DNA of 64,000 nt, from NCBI GenBank assembly GCA_023444095.1, contig JAEZRP010000037.1, positions 27,645-91,644 on the forward strand. Direction: 5' to 3'. A program made the translations under genes and the position numbers. The notes under the pieces are model-generated. The model was not told where the DNA came from. It was given only the letters and a program-made list of their open reading frames with translations, and ran no database searches. How positions within the stretch are numbered: position 1 is the stretch's first letter; each line of letters opens with the position of its first letter. This DNA comes from Bacillota bacterium (GTDB lineage Bacteria; Bacillota; Clostridia; Christensenellales; Aristaeellaceae). Shown in pieces: positions 48,381 through 56,789 of the stretch.

Positions 48381-50363
48381 ATGAAGAAGCGTCTGGCCCT
48401 GTTCCTTGCCATCGTCGCGTCGGCATTTTTTGCCGGCGCGCTTGGCTTTGGCGAGGCGGGCGTTTTTTCGGCCGACTGGCGGTGCGCAGTGACGCTGGGC
48501 GCAAGCGGGAAATCCATCGAATTCGTTCCGGACGTCAACTCGCTCTACGACGTGGCGATCTTTCCCGGCGAGAACGGTTCCGTGCACTCGGTTTGGCTGA
48601 CGAAGGACGGGCGCGTGATCGCCTCCGGCGACGGCACGCTCATTTCCTTGACCGCGCGCCTGACCGCCGGGCAGAGGTACGTGCTGACCATTGCGGGGGA
48701 GGGCGACTGCGTGGTGGAGCTCATGCGCCGCACCGCCGGACGAAGCGCGTCCATGCCCGAGGCGATCGAGGATGACCGGGCGGCGGGCATCATCGTGCGC
48801 TCGGGGAACGCCGCATGGTACTCCTTCACCGGAACCGGCGGGCTGACGACCGTGTACGTCGCCCCGGAGAACGGCGCGGCGCTCTCCATGACCGCCCTCG
48901 TCTATCAGAAAGACGGGACGCGCGCCGCCGAGTCCGTCTTTCTGCCGGGCGGCGCGTGCGCGGCCTATCTCCCGACCGAGGAGGGCGAAAAATACCTGAT
49001 CCGCGTGGCCGCGCCCACGGGCGGGAGCGGCAAATACGCCGTCTACCTTGCGGCCGACGCGCCGGGCGCGCAGGCGCCCCAGTCCGTCGCGCTCCTGACG
49101 GGCGATCTGTCCATGCGCGCGGGGACCATGCGCGCGGCGCGCGTATCCGTCTCGCCCGAGAGCGCCGCCCAGACGCTCATCTGGCGCTCGTCCGATCCCG
49201 CCGTGGCGGAGGTCTCCCCCACCGGACTCATCACCGCGCGCGAAGCGGGCGAAGCGGTCGTCACCGCGTACGGCTACGGCGGGCTGTCCGCGCACCTCAA
49301 CGTTTCCGTTTCGGCAGTCGAGCCGGAGGACATCTTCTACTTCGACATGGATCTTGCGCTGTCCGTGGGCGACGAAATGACGCCGGAGCTGACCGTCTAC
49401 CCCGCAGCCGCGTCCGGCGCGCAATTTACCTATTCCTCGAGCGCGCCGGAGGTGGTCGCCGTCTCCGACGCGGGCGCGCTCGCGGCGCTTTCCGAGGGCA
49501 CCGCGGTCGTCACGGCCACATACGGCGGCCTCGTCGCGGAGATCGAGGTGACGGTGGGGCCCGCGCCCGCGCGGCGGCGCGCGCTGCTCGTCGGGGAACA
49601 CCTTTACGCCTCTGACGTCAACAGCGTGCGCAGGGGCTCTCTCAACACCGTCTACAACCTCGAGTCGCTTCTTGACGCCGTGACTTACGAAGGCGGCGTC
49701 AAGTGCGAGACGAGCGTCGCGTTCGACCTCGACCGCGTGGAGTTCCTCTCCGCAATCGAGACAGCGTTTTCCGGCGCGAAGGAGGACGACGTCTCCATCC
49801 TCTACATCTCCGCGCACGGCTACTTCCGCGACGGCATGTCCATCCTCCAGATGGTCGACGGCTCCGAGATCGCGGCCGCCGACCTCGAGCGCGCGCTGCG
49901 CAGGATTCCCGGCACGATCGTGCTGCTCGTCGACTGCTGCGACAGCGGCGGATTCATCGGCACCTACGACGAGATGGACGGCTTCGCCGGCGGGGTCGTC
50001 GCCGCCTTCACCGGCGAGGCCGCGCCCTTCGGCGGGGCCAAGTACAAGGTGCTCGCATCGGCGTCTCTCATGCAGGACAGCTACCGCATCGGCTACGGCG
50101 ACGCGGGCGACGAGAGCTCCACCGCCACCGCCTTCGCCCGCGCCCTCTGCGACGGCTCCGGCTGGAACATGGACGATCAGCGAAAGGGCGCGCTCAACGC
50201 CGATACCGACTATAACGGAGACGTCACCCTCTGGGAAGCCTTCCTCTATACCTCCCGCCGCGTCCATTGGTACCTCTCCGTCGCTGGGGACGGCGCATAC
50301 GCCCAGGATGTGCAGGTCTATCCCAAGGGTGACAACTTCGTGCTCTTCGACTGGACGGAGTGA
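48381..50363 (+). CDS. Secreted caspase-like (C14) protease with Ig-like domains
   Basis: A 660-residue exported protein. After a signal peptide (MKKRLALFLAIVASAFFAGALG) come beta-rich regions resembling pre-peptidase domains, then two BIG2 Ig-like repeats at about residues 235-395 (ESAAQTLIWRSSDPAVAEVSPTGLITAREAGEAVVTA). A caspase fold follows with the catalytic histidine in LYISAHGYF and cysteine in VLLVDCCDSGGF. Near the C-terminus DTDYNGDVTLWE fits an EF-hand calcium loop. It lies four bases behind the SpoIID gene. Confidence 0.86.
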   Translation: MKKRLALFLAIVASAFFAGALGFGEAGVFSADWRCAVTLGASGKSIEFVPDVNSLYDVAIFPGENGSVHSVWLTKDGRVIASGDGTLISLTARLTAGQRYVLTIAGEGDCVVELMRRTAGRSASMPEAIEDDRAAGIIVRSGNAAWYSFTGTGGLTTVYVAPENGAALSMTALVYQKDGTRAAESVFLPGGACAAYLPTEEGEKYLIRVAAPTGGSGKYAVYLAADAPGAQAPQSVALLTGDLSMRAGTMRAARVSVSPESAAQTLIWRSSDPAVAEVSPTGLITAREAGEAVVTAYGYGGLSAHLNVSVSAVEPEDIFYFDMDLALSVGDEMTPELTVYPAAASGAQFTYSSSAPEVVAVSDAGALAALSEGTAVVTATYGGLVAEIEVTVGPAPARRRALLVGEHLYASDVNSVRRGSLNTVYNLESLLDAVTYEGGVKCETSVAFDLDRVEFLSAIETAFSGAKEDDVSILYISAHGYFRDGMSILQMVDGSEIAAADLERALRRIPGTIVLLVDCCDSGGFIGTYDEMDGFAGGVVAAFTGEAAPFGGAKYKVLASASLMQDSYRIGYGDAGDESSTATAFARALCDGSGWNMDDQRKGALNADTDYNGDVTLWEAFLYTSRRVHWYLSVAGDGAYAQDVQVYPKGDNFVLFDWTE

Positions 50364-50367
50364 CGGA

Positions 50368-50460
50368 AGGAGAGGAAACGCCAGGGCAATCCCTTTGGCC
50401 TCGAAAGTCCCTTAACGGAATCGTCCGTCCCGGGCTGAGCCCCGGACGGACGACTGCGTT
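50368..50460 (+). repeat. Dispersed palindromic element, copy 9 (after the caspase gene)
   Basis: A partial B region is followed by module C at 50421-50453: TCGTCCGTCC, inner GGGC-TGA-GCCC, GGACGGACGA. The arms equal those of copy 8. Confidence 0.72.
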
Positions 50461-50547
50461 TAAGCCTTATCTATTGAAATATCATCAGCGCGCCACAGGG
50501 AATCCGAGAGCACCGCCCTCGGCGCGCTTCGTCTCCCCCGTGTTCCT

Positions 50548-51366
50548 CTATCCCTCGGCGTTCTTTGCCCCTCGCACCCGTACCACCACCAGCTCGACGG
50601 GATTGTTGATCCGCGGGAGGTTGGCGGTATTGGCAAGCCCGGCGGAGACGACGAGGCGTCCGTCGTAGAGGCCTCGCGTATAGCGGGGAAAAAGCCCCTG
50701 GCCGGGGGAAAAGATGCCGCGGCCAAGGACGCGCCACTGCCCCCCGTGGGCGTGGCCGGAGAGCACGAGCGGGATATCGTGCGCGCGGATGTACCGCTCA
50801 TAGTACTCTGGCCGGTGGCAGAGGAGGATTCGGTAGCCGGGCCTCCGGGCGAACCGCGGGAGCCAGTCGACGCCCGCGCGGGAAGTCAGAGCACCGACCT
50901 CGACGCGCGCGTCCCCGAAGCGCAGCGTGGCGGAGGAATTGAGAAGAAGCCGCGCGCCTGCCCGCGCAACGATTCGCCTGTCCTCAGCGGTGAGCCAGAA
51001 GTCGTGGTTGCCGGTCGCATAAAGGACGGGCGCGATCTTCGAGGCGGCGCGAAAGAACCGCTTCGCATACGATAAGGCTTGCCCATCCGTCGCGCGCCCG
51101 CGCCGGTAGGCGAGCGAATCGATTAAGTGCAAAAACCTGTGAAGCAGCCCGCCCTTCGCGTTCGCACCGTCGTCGCCGGGTACGCCCGGCAACTGGGCCG
51201 TCTCCATCGCGTCGCCCGCCACGCAGATCAGGTCGGGCTTTTCATCGGCGAGCGCCTCGAGACACGCGTCCGGATCCCGGCCGTGCAGGTCCGCGACCAC
51301 AGCGACGGTCATGTCGACCGGACCGCTCACCTCGTAGCGCGAAATGTGGAGCTTTCTTTTCTTCAT
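50548..51366 (-). CDS. Calcineurin-like metallophosphoesterase
   Basis: A 272-residue two-metal phosphoesterase. Motifs in order are AVVADLHGRDP (first metal ligands), DLICVAGDAME, YATGNHDFW, LLCHRPEYYE and LSGHAHGGQW. It resembles the YkuE/UDP-2,3-diacylglucosamine hydrolase-like group but has no N-terminal membrane anchor. Substrate unknown. It starts directly at the stop of the HIT gene, so the two are co-expressed. Confidence 0.88.
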   Translation of the reverse strand: MKKRKLHISRYEVSGPVDMTVAVVADLHGRDPDACLEALADEKPDLICVAGDAMETAQLPGVPGDDGANAKGGLLHRFLHLIDSLAYRRGRATDGQALSYAKRFFRAASKIAPVLYATGNHDFWLTAEDRRIVARAGARLLLNSSATLRFGDARVEVGALTSRAGVDWLPRFARRPGYRILLCHRPEYYERYIRAHDIPLVLSGHAHGGQWRVLGRGIFSPGQGLFPRYTRGLYDGRLVVSAGLANTANLPRINNPVELVVVRVRGAKNAEG

Positions 51367-51840
51367 CTATTCCCTTCCGTCGATCCAGATTCCGTTTTCC
51401 CCGATCAAAAGGACGAGCGAGAACCCCGCCGCGCCGCGCGCGAGTGCGAGCGCCCCGGCAAAGCTGTCCGCGCGGCGCATCCCTGTGACCAAAGACGCGG
51501 GATAGAGGTGAAAGTGCGCCTGCATGACCTCCTGCCGACTGCCACCGTTGATCCGAAGCTGGAGCGGCATCTCGTACCGCCGCGCGACCTCCTCCCCCAC
51601 GCGCACACACGCGCGAAAGAGCGAATCAGAAAGCGCAAAGGGCGTTTTCGTCCGCGACTTCGGGATAACCAGGATGTGCGGGTAGTACGACGGCGCGGGG
51701 TGGTGAAGCGCGACGACCAGTTTGTCCTCATACACCCGTTTTATGGGCAGGCACCTTGAAAAATGCCGGAGCGCAAAGGAAACGCAGCCGCTGACCCAGC
51801 GGGCGCGCGTGGCGCGCAGGGCGAGCTTCCGGACGCTCAC
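51367..51840 (-). CDS. HIT-like (histidine triad) protein
   Basis: A 157-residue member of the HIT superfamily. PSYYPHILVIPKSR corresponds to the HIT entry strand, and LRINGGSRQEVMQAHFHLYPA is the triad region. The first histidine of HxHxH is glutamine here (QAHFHL), while the catalytic middle histidine remains. Nucleotide hydrolase or transferase activity is likely but not certain. The N-terminal 30 residues are basic and have no family match. It overlaps the MscS gene by four bases. Confidence 0.78.
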   Translation of the reverse strand: MSVRKLALRATRARWVSGCVSFALRHFSRCLPIKRVYEDKLVVALHHPAPSYYPHILVIPKSRTKTPFALSDSLFRACVRVGEEVARRYEMPLQLRINGGSRQEVMQAHFHLYPASLVTGMRRADSFAGALALARGAAGFSLVLLIGENGIWIDGRE

Positions 51841-52880
51841 GCGCCGCCCTCCACGTACAGCTTCTGCGTCGGATACGCGAACCGGACGCCCAGCTTCGCG
51901 AATTCCTCCTTGAGCCGGAGATTGAAAAGCTGGTTGACGTCCATATAGCGCGCGTAATCCGCGCCTTCGACGAAGTACACGATCTCGAAATTCAGACTGT
52001 ACGTCCCATAGGCAGAAAAGTGCGCGCGGCCGAATTCCGCGCCCTCGATTTCGCCCACGATGTCCTCGATCACGCCGGGGATGCGCCTCAGCGTCTCGGG
52101 CGGGGTCTCGAATGCCACACCGACGGTGACGACGACGCGCCGCCTCGTCATGGTCTTGTAGTTCGAAACCCGCGCATTCGTGAGATCCGCGTTCGAGACG
52201 ACGAGCTGCTCCCCGCCCAGCGCGCGCAGCCGCGTGGTCTTGAGCCCGATGTGCTCCACCGTCCCGGACTGGTCGCCCGCGATGATGAAGTCGCCGATCA
52301 CGAAAGGCCTATCGAAGATGATTGTAAAAAAGCAGAACACGTCCGTCAGAACACTCTGCGCGGCGAAGGCGACGGCGATGCCGCCGATGCCGAGCCCGGT
52401 GACGAGGGTATTGATCTTGACGCCGATGTTGTCGAGCAAAAGGATCGCGGCGACCACCCAGATGACCACCTTCGCGATCCCCGCCATCCACCGAACCGCA
52501 CCGGCCGCGCCGTCGTCACCTCTGACGCGTCTCGAGAGGAACACCGACGCAAGCTTCGAGAGGAACGCCGCGCCGAGATACGTCGCGAGGAGCGCGAGCC
52601 CGTAGCCAAGCGCCTTTTCGACCTTCGGAGAGAGCGCCAGGATGTGCGCCGAGAGGGAGAGGACGAGGAAGTAGGCGGCCGGGAGCGCATACTTTTTAAG
52701 CCCCAGAACAAGGAAATCCCCGGTTCCGTTTTCGCGCCTTTCGGACCACGCGGCGAGCCTCCGCGCGAGAAGCCGCCCCAAGATATGCACGGCGAACAGC
52801 CCTGCCAGGAGTGCGGCGAGAAAGATCAGGTACCTGAGAAGGGGATTGCCGAGGTATACTTGGTTCTTGAGAAACTCCAT
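51837..52880 (-). CDS. Small-conductance mechanosensitive channel (MscS family)
   Basis: A 347-residue channel with four or five membrane helices and an MscS pore and beta domain: LVTGLGIGGIAVAFAAQSVLTDVFCFFTIIFDRPFVIGDFI is the pore-lining helix plus beta-domain entry. The protein protects against osmotic downshock. GGAGGG lies upstream of the ATG. It begins an mscS-HIT-phosphoesterase unit downstream of the ribosomal cluster's terminator. Confidence 0.9.
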   Translation of the reverse strand: MEFLKNQVYLGNPLLRYLIFLAALLAGLFAVHILGRLLARRLAAWSERRENGTGDFLVLGLKKYALPAAYFLVLSLSAHILALSPKVEKALGYGLALLATYLGAAFLSKLASVFLSRRVRGDDGAAGAVRWMAGIAKVVIWVVAAILLLDNIGVKINTLVTGLGIGGIAVAFAAQSVLTDVFCFFTIIFDRPFVIGDFIIAGDQSGTVEHIGLKTTRLRALGGEQLVVSNADLTNARVSNYKTMTRRRVVVTVGVAFETPPETLRRIPGVIEDIVGEIEGAEFGRAHFSAYGTYSLNFEIVYFVEGADYARYMDVNQLFNLRLKEEFAKLGVRFAYPTQKLYVEGGA

Positions 52881-52916
52881 GCGCCCTCCCTTCGCGGCAA
52901 ATCACGGAAGATAAAA

Positions 52917-52950
52917 TAATCAAAAGAGCCGGGGCAAACGCCGCCGGCTC
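52917..52950 (-). terminator. Terminator of the ribosomal protein cluster
   Basis: On the minus strand GAGCCGG, an 11-base loop and CCGGCTC are followed by TTTTGATTATTTT, just after rplQ. Confidence 0.85.
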
Positions 52951-52962
52951 CTCGGGGATATT

Positions 52963-53472
52963 CTAGACGAGCTCCAGAATCGCCATCTCGGCGGAATCAC
53001 CGCGGCGGGGGCCCTTCTTCACGATGCGGGTGTATCCGCCGCCCTGGCCCTTGTCCGCGGCGCGCTTCTTGTACTTGGGCGCGATTTCGCGGAAGAGCTT
53101 CTCGACGACCTGGTGCTTGATGTTCTTCCTGCGCTCCAGGAAATCGTCGCGATCCTCGTCCTTCAACTGCATGACGGGGATGTCGTAGAGGTACTTCATG
53201 ACCTGACGACGCGCGGCGAGACGGCCGGGGGCGTCGTTTGTGACCTCCTTGACGACGATCTGGAGCTTCTCGTTCTTGCCTTCCTTCGTCGCGGCGACGG
53301 TATTCTCGCACTCGCGCATCGCGATGGTGATCAGGTGCTCGGCAATGGAGCTGACCTCCTTGGCGCGCGGCAGAGTGGTTTCGATTTTGCCATACCAGAT
53401 CAGGCTTGTGACCTGATTGCGCAGAAGGGCAACCCTCTGGTCGCTCGGCCTGTTCAGCTTGCGATTGGCCAT
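52963..53472 (-). CDS. rplQ: 50S ribosomal protein L17
   Basis: Large-subunit protein near the exit tunnel. It starts MANRKLNRPSDQRVALLRNQVTSLI. At 169 residues it is longer than the usual 115-130, with an insertion around ECENTVAATKEGKNEKLQIVVKEVTND and a long C-terminus YKKRAADKGQGGGYTRIVKKGPRRGD. It is the last gene of the cluster, 27 bases after rpoA. Confidence 0.94.
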   Translation of the reverse strand: MANRKLNRPSDQRVALLRNQVTSLIWYGKIETTLPRAKEVSSIAEHLITIAMRECENTVAATKEGKNEKLQIVVKEVTNDAPGRLAARRQVMKYLYDIPVMQLKDEDRDDFLERRKNIKHQVVEKLFREIAPKYKKRAADKGQGGGYTRIVKKGPRRGDSAEMAILELV

Positions 53473-53498
53473 ATCCGGTTCCTCCCTAATGTTTCAAT

Positions 53499-54470
53499 TC
53501 ACTCGTCGCCCGATTTGAGGGACAGTCCGAGCGCAATGAGCTTCTGCTCGACCTCTTCCAGCGACTTCTTGCCGAGGTTTCTGACCTTCATCATGTCCTC
53601 CTGGTTGCGCTGCACGAGCTCCGCGACGGTATTGATTCCGGCGCGCTTTAAGCAGTTGAACGCGCGCACGGAAAGGTCGAGCTCCTCGATGGTCATCTCG
53701 AGAACCTTCTCCTTGGTGTCGTTCTCCGGCTCGTTGTAGTCAACATGGACGACGTTTACGGTGAGATCGGTAAACAGGCGCATGTTGTTTGTGAGTATCT
53801 GCGCGGCGGAGGCAAGCGCCTCCTTGGGCAGGATACTCCCGTTGGTCCACACCTCGATCGTCAGCTTGTCAAAGTCCGTGACCTGGCCGACGCGGGTGTC
53901 CTCCACGGAATAGCTCACCTTGCGGATCGGCGTAAAGATCGAATCCACGGGGATGACCCCGATCGGCATGCCGCCGACCTTGCTCCGCTCAAACGCAAGC
54001 TGCTTGTTGCGATCCGCTGTCACATATCCCCGGCCCTTTTCGAGGGTGATCTGCATCTGGAGATGCGCGCCTTCCGACAAGGTAGCGATGTGGAGGTCGG
54101 GATTGACGATCTCCACTTCCTCATCCGCCTTGATATCCTGGGCCTTCACCTCGCAGGGGCCCTTCGCGTCGATGGTGACGATTTTGGAACTGTCGGTGTA
54201 GAGCTTTACCGAGAGCAGCTTTATGTTGAGGATCAGCTCGGCCACGTCCTCCTTGACGCCCGGCACGGTCGAGAACTCATGCTGGACCCCTTCGATGCGC
54301 ACGCTCGTCGCGGCGACCCCCGGCAGGGAATTCAGCAGCACGCGGCGCAGGGAATTTCCCAGCGTCTGACCGAAACCGCGCTCCAGCGGGTTGACGATGA
54401 ACTTCGCGTAGCGATTGTTTTCGCCTATCTCCACTCGTTCGATTTTCGGCTTTTCGATTTGATCGATCAC
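53499..54470 (-). CDS. rpoA: RNA polymerase subunit alpha
   Basis: Scaffold subunit of RNA polymerase, 323 residues. The N-terminal dimerisation domain has NPLERGFGQTLGNSLRRVLLNSLPG. The C-terminal domain (ELDLSVRAFNCLKRAGINTVAELV; MKVRNLGKKSLEEVEQKL) binds UP elements and activators. It ends the alpha operon with rplQ. Confidence 0.97.
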   Translation of the reverse strand: MIDQIEKPKIERVEIGENNRYAKFIVNPLERGFGQTLGNSLRRVLLNSLPGVAATSVRIEGVQHEFSTVPGVKEDVAELILNIKLLSVKLYTDSSKIVTIDAKGPCEVKAQDIKADEEVEIVNPDLHIATLSEGAHLQMQITLEKGRGYVTADRNKQLAFERSKVGGMPIGVIPVDSIFTPIRKVSYSVEDTRVGQVTDFDKLTIEVWTNGSILPKEALASAAQILTNNMRLFTDLTVNVVHVDYNEPENDTKEKVLEMTIEELDLSVRAFNCLKRAGINTVAELVQRNQEDMMKVRNLGKKSLEEVEQKLIALGLSLKSGDE

Positions 54471-54586
54471 TCAGCGTTTCCTCCTCTCCTGACGCGGCGC
54501 GGAACCTTCCGCGTCCGCGGAGCTTGGCCGCCCAATGAGTCCGTATGCGGGCGGCGCGTCCTGCGAAACAAGAAATTTCGTCGTTA

Positions 54587-55213
54587 TCAGCGGGAGTAAA
54601 GCTCGACGATCAGATTCTCCTGGATCGTCAGATCGATATCCTCGCGCTTGGGCATGGCGTCGATGGTCGCCTTGAGGTTGGGCGCATCGATGGTCATCCA
54701 CTTGGGAATGACGCGGCCGGTGCCCTCGCGCAGGGCCTTGAAGTGATCGGATTCCGCGGACTTCTCGCGGATGGTGATGATGTCGCCCACGTCCACGATG
54801 TAGGAGGGCACGTTCACCTTCTTGCCGTTGACGCGGATGTGGCCGTGAAGAACCAGCTGGCGCGCCATCGGACGGCTGGCGCCGAAGCCGAGGCGGTACA
54901 CCACGTTGTCGAGCCTTCTTTCCAGAATCTGGAGAAGGTTCTCGCCCGTGATGCCCTTCATGCGGCCTGCCTGGATGAAGTAGCGGTGGAACTGGCTCTC
55001 GAGAACGCCGTAGGCCCTCTTCGCCTTCTGCTTCTAGCGCAGCTGGAGGCCGTACTCGCTCATCTTGCGCTGGCGGGCCTGGCCGTGTTCACCGGGCGGG
55101 GTCGGGCGCTGGCCGACGGTGCACTTGGGGCCGTAGCACTTGTCGCCCTTCAGGAAGAGCTTGCAGCCCTCGCGACGGCACAGGCGGCAAACGGAACCTG
55201 TATATCTAGCCAT
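54587..55213 (-). pseudogene. rpsD: 30S ribosomal protein S4 with an in-frame amber codon
   Basis: The full reading of 208 codons begins MARYTGSVCRLCRREGCKLF at 55213 and continues as S4 to the normal end. Codon 60 (55036-55034) is TAG where the family has glutamate, in LQLR-stop-KQKAKRAYG. One G-to-T change from GAG explains it. The N-terminal part has four cysteines of the zinc-binding S4 form. The remaining open frame (54587-54961, 124 residues) has the S4 RNA-binding domain but lacks the N-terminal domain. As S4 is essential, this is either a sequence error, a strain variant, or suppressed in vivo. Confidence 0.9.
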
Positions 55214-55229
55214 TGATCGTTACCTCCTG

Positions 55230-55634
55230 TTACACTCTTCTGCGCTTGGGCGGGCGGCATCCGTTGTGCGGGATGGGCGTCACGTCCTTGATCATCGTGA
55301 CCTCGAGACCCGCGGCCTGAAGCGAGCGGATCGCGGCTTCGCGCCCGGAACCCGGGCCTTTGACGTACACGTCGACGGTCTTGAGGCCATACTCCATGGC
55401 GCTCTTCGCGGCCGTCTCGGCGGCGGTCTGCGCGGCAAAGGGCGTCGACTTCTTGGAGCCGCGGAAGCCCAGCCCGCCCGCGGAAGCCCAGGAGAGCGCG
55501 TTTCCGACGGTGTCGGTGATCGTCACGATGGTGTTGTTGAAAGAAGAGCGAATATGCGCCGCGCCGCGCTCCACGAGCTTCTTTTCGCGGCGTTTGCGCG
55601 TCACTTTCGTCTTAAGCTTCGCCTTAGTGGCCAT
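55230..55634 (-). CDS. rpsK: 30S ribosomal protein S11
   Basis: Platform protein of the small subunit, 134 residues. It has AAHIRSSFNNTIVTITDTVGNALSWASAGGLGFRGSKKSTPFAAQ and the conserved C-terminus DVTPIPHNGCRPPKRRRV. It sits 16 bases before rpsD in the alpha operon. Confidence 0.97.
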   Translation of the reverse strand: MATKAKLKTKVTRKRREKKLVERGAAHIRSSFNNTIVTITDTVGNALSWASAGGLGFRGSKKSTPFAAQTAAETAAKSAMEYGLKTVDVYVKGPGSGREAAIRSLQAAGLEVTMIKDVTPIPHNGCRPPKRRRV

Positions 55635-55654
55635 TTAAGATCTCCTCCTTATCA

Positions 55655-56035
55655 CTACTTGCCGACCTTCTTCTTGCCGGCGGCCGCCTGCTTCTTCGGG
55701 CCCTTGCGCGTGCGCGCATTGGTGCGGGTGTTCTGTCCGCGCACCGGGAGCCCTCTGCGATGGCGCAGGCCGCGGTAGCAGCCGATCTCCATGAGCCGCT
55801 TGATGTTCATGGAGACCTCGCGGCGGAGGTCGCCCTCCACCTTGACGTGATGGTCGATATAGTCGCGCAAGAGGCCAATCTCGTTCTCGGTCAAATCCTT
55901 GACCCGGGTGTCGGGATTGACGCCGGTTGCCTCGATAATGTCATCCGCGATGTTGCGGCCGATGCCGTAGATATACGTCAGGGCTATCTCAACGCGCTTC
56001 TCCCTGGGAAGATCGACACCTGCGATTCGTGCCAT
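55655..56035 (-). CDS. rpsM: 30S ribosomal protein S13
   Basis: Head protein contacting the P-site tRNA and 50S bridge. The 126-residue sequence starts MARIAGVDLPREKRVEIALTYIYGIG and has the basic tail RGLPVRGQNTRTNARTRKG. Normal length and order. Confidence 0.97.
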   Translation of the reverse strand: MARIAGVDLPREKRVEIALTYIYGIGRNIADDIIEATGVNPDTRVKDLTENEIGLLRDYIDHHVKVEGDLRREVSMNIKRLMEIGCYRGLRHRRGLPVRGQNTRTNARTRKGPKKQAAAGKKKVGK

Positions 56036-56154
56036 TCAAAACTACCTCCATTATTCGAACCTGTTCCGGCGCCTGGCGTCGCGCACGGAGGGTATGTGAA
56101 AGTCGCCGAAACCCGGTTTTCCGGGCAGCCGCTCGGCGGCCTTTGCCTGAATAC

Positions 56155-56268
56155 TCAGCCCTGCTTCTGCTTGTGCTTCGGGTTCTCGCAAATGATCATT
56201 ACGTGGCCCTTGCGCTTGATGACCTTGCACTTTTCGCAGATGGGCTTCACGGAAGGTCTCACTTTCAT
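56155..56268 (-). CDS. rpmJ: 50S ribosomal protein L36
   Basis: A 37-residue zinc-ribbon protein read directly from the sequence: MKVRPSVKPICEKCKVIKR, then GHVMIICENPKHKQKQG. The four ligands (three cysteines and a histidine) of the zinc form are all present. It lies between infA and rpsM as in other Firmicutes. Confidence 0.96.
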   Translation of the reverse strand: MKVRPSVKPICEKCKVIKRKGHVMIICENPKHKQKQG

Positions 56269-56291
56269 TGGGATTTCCTCCTTCACATCAA

Positions 56292-56513
56292 TCAGTTCTT
56301 GCTGCGCCAGGTGATCCGGCCGCGGGTCAGGTCATAGGGCGAGAGCTCCAGAGTGACCCTGTCGCCGGGATAAATGCGAATATAGTTCATGCGCATCTTG
56401 CCGGAAACATGCGCCAGTATCTTATGCCCGTTGGGCAGTTGAACTTCGAACATGGCGTTGGGAAAGGACTCCGTGACAACGCCTTCCACCTCGATTACAT
56501 CGGACTTTGACAA
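56292..56513 (-). CDS. infA: Translation initiation factor IF-1
   Basis: A 73-residue OB-fold factor that blocks the A site during initiation: MSKSDVIEVEGVVTESFPNAMFEVQLPNGH, HVSGKMRMNYIRIYPGDRV and YDLTRGRITWRSK. It starts three bases after the KOW gene. Confidence 0.97.
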   Translation of the reverse strand: MSKSDVIEVEGVVTESFPNAMFEVQLPNGHKILAHVSGKMRMNYIRIYPGDRVTLELSPYDLTRGRITWRSKN

Positions 56514-56516
56514 GCT

Positions 56517-56789
56517 CTATCCCTCCTCCTTCGAAAGACACGCGGCGATCTCTCGATTCTCCAGCGTTTCGCCTGAGAGAATCCTGTCGCGCATGGATTC
56601 AATCAACGTTTCAGTGGCCTTCAGGTGCTTCTTCCGCTTCTTCTTTTGCTTCTGGGCGGTGTGGGTTTCGCCGTCCGCGATCAGGACGAAATCCTCGTCC
56701 AGAACCTGCGTGACCAGAAACCGCCTGCCCTCGTCGCGCCCGCACTTGGAGATCACGACGCGCCCGGCCTCGACGGGGTAGCCCCTCAT
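56517..56789 (-). CDS. KOW domain RNA-binding protein (L14e-like)
   Basis: A 90-residue protein with an N-terminal KOW/SH3-like fold (VEAGRVVISKCGRDEGRRFLVTQVLDEDFVLIADGE), then a lysine-rich stretch KQKKKRKK and a helical end. Such proteins occur between map and infA in many Firmicutes and probably bind rRNA; the role is not established. It overlaps the map stop by four bases. Confidence 0.87.
   Translation of the reverse strand: MRGYPVEAGRVVISKCGRDEGRRFLVTQVLDEDFVLIADGETHTAQKQKKKRKKHLKATETLIESMRDRILSGETLENREIAACLSKEEG

Noticed and set aside
55030..55040. TAG read as a sense codon (pyrrolysine or stop reassignment) in rpsD
   Set aside because: TAG ends several intact genes in the window, and S4 from other bacteria has glutamate here, so a point change or error is simpler.
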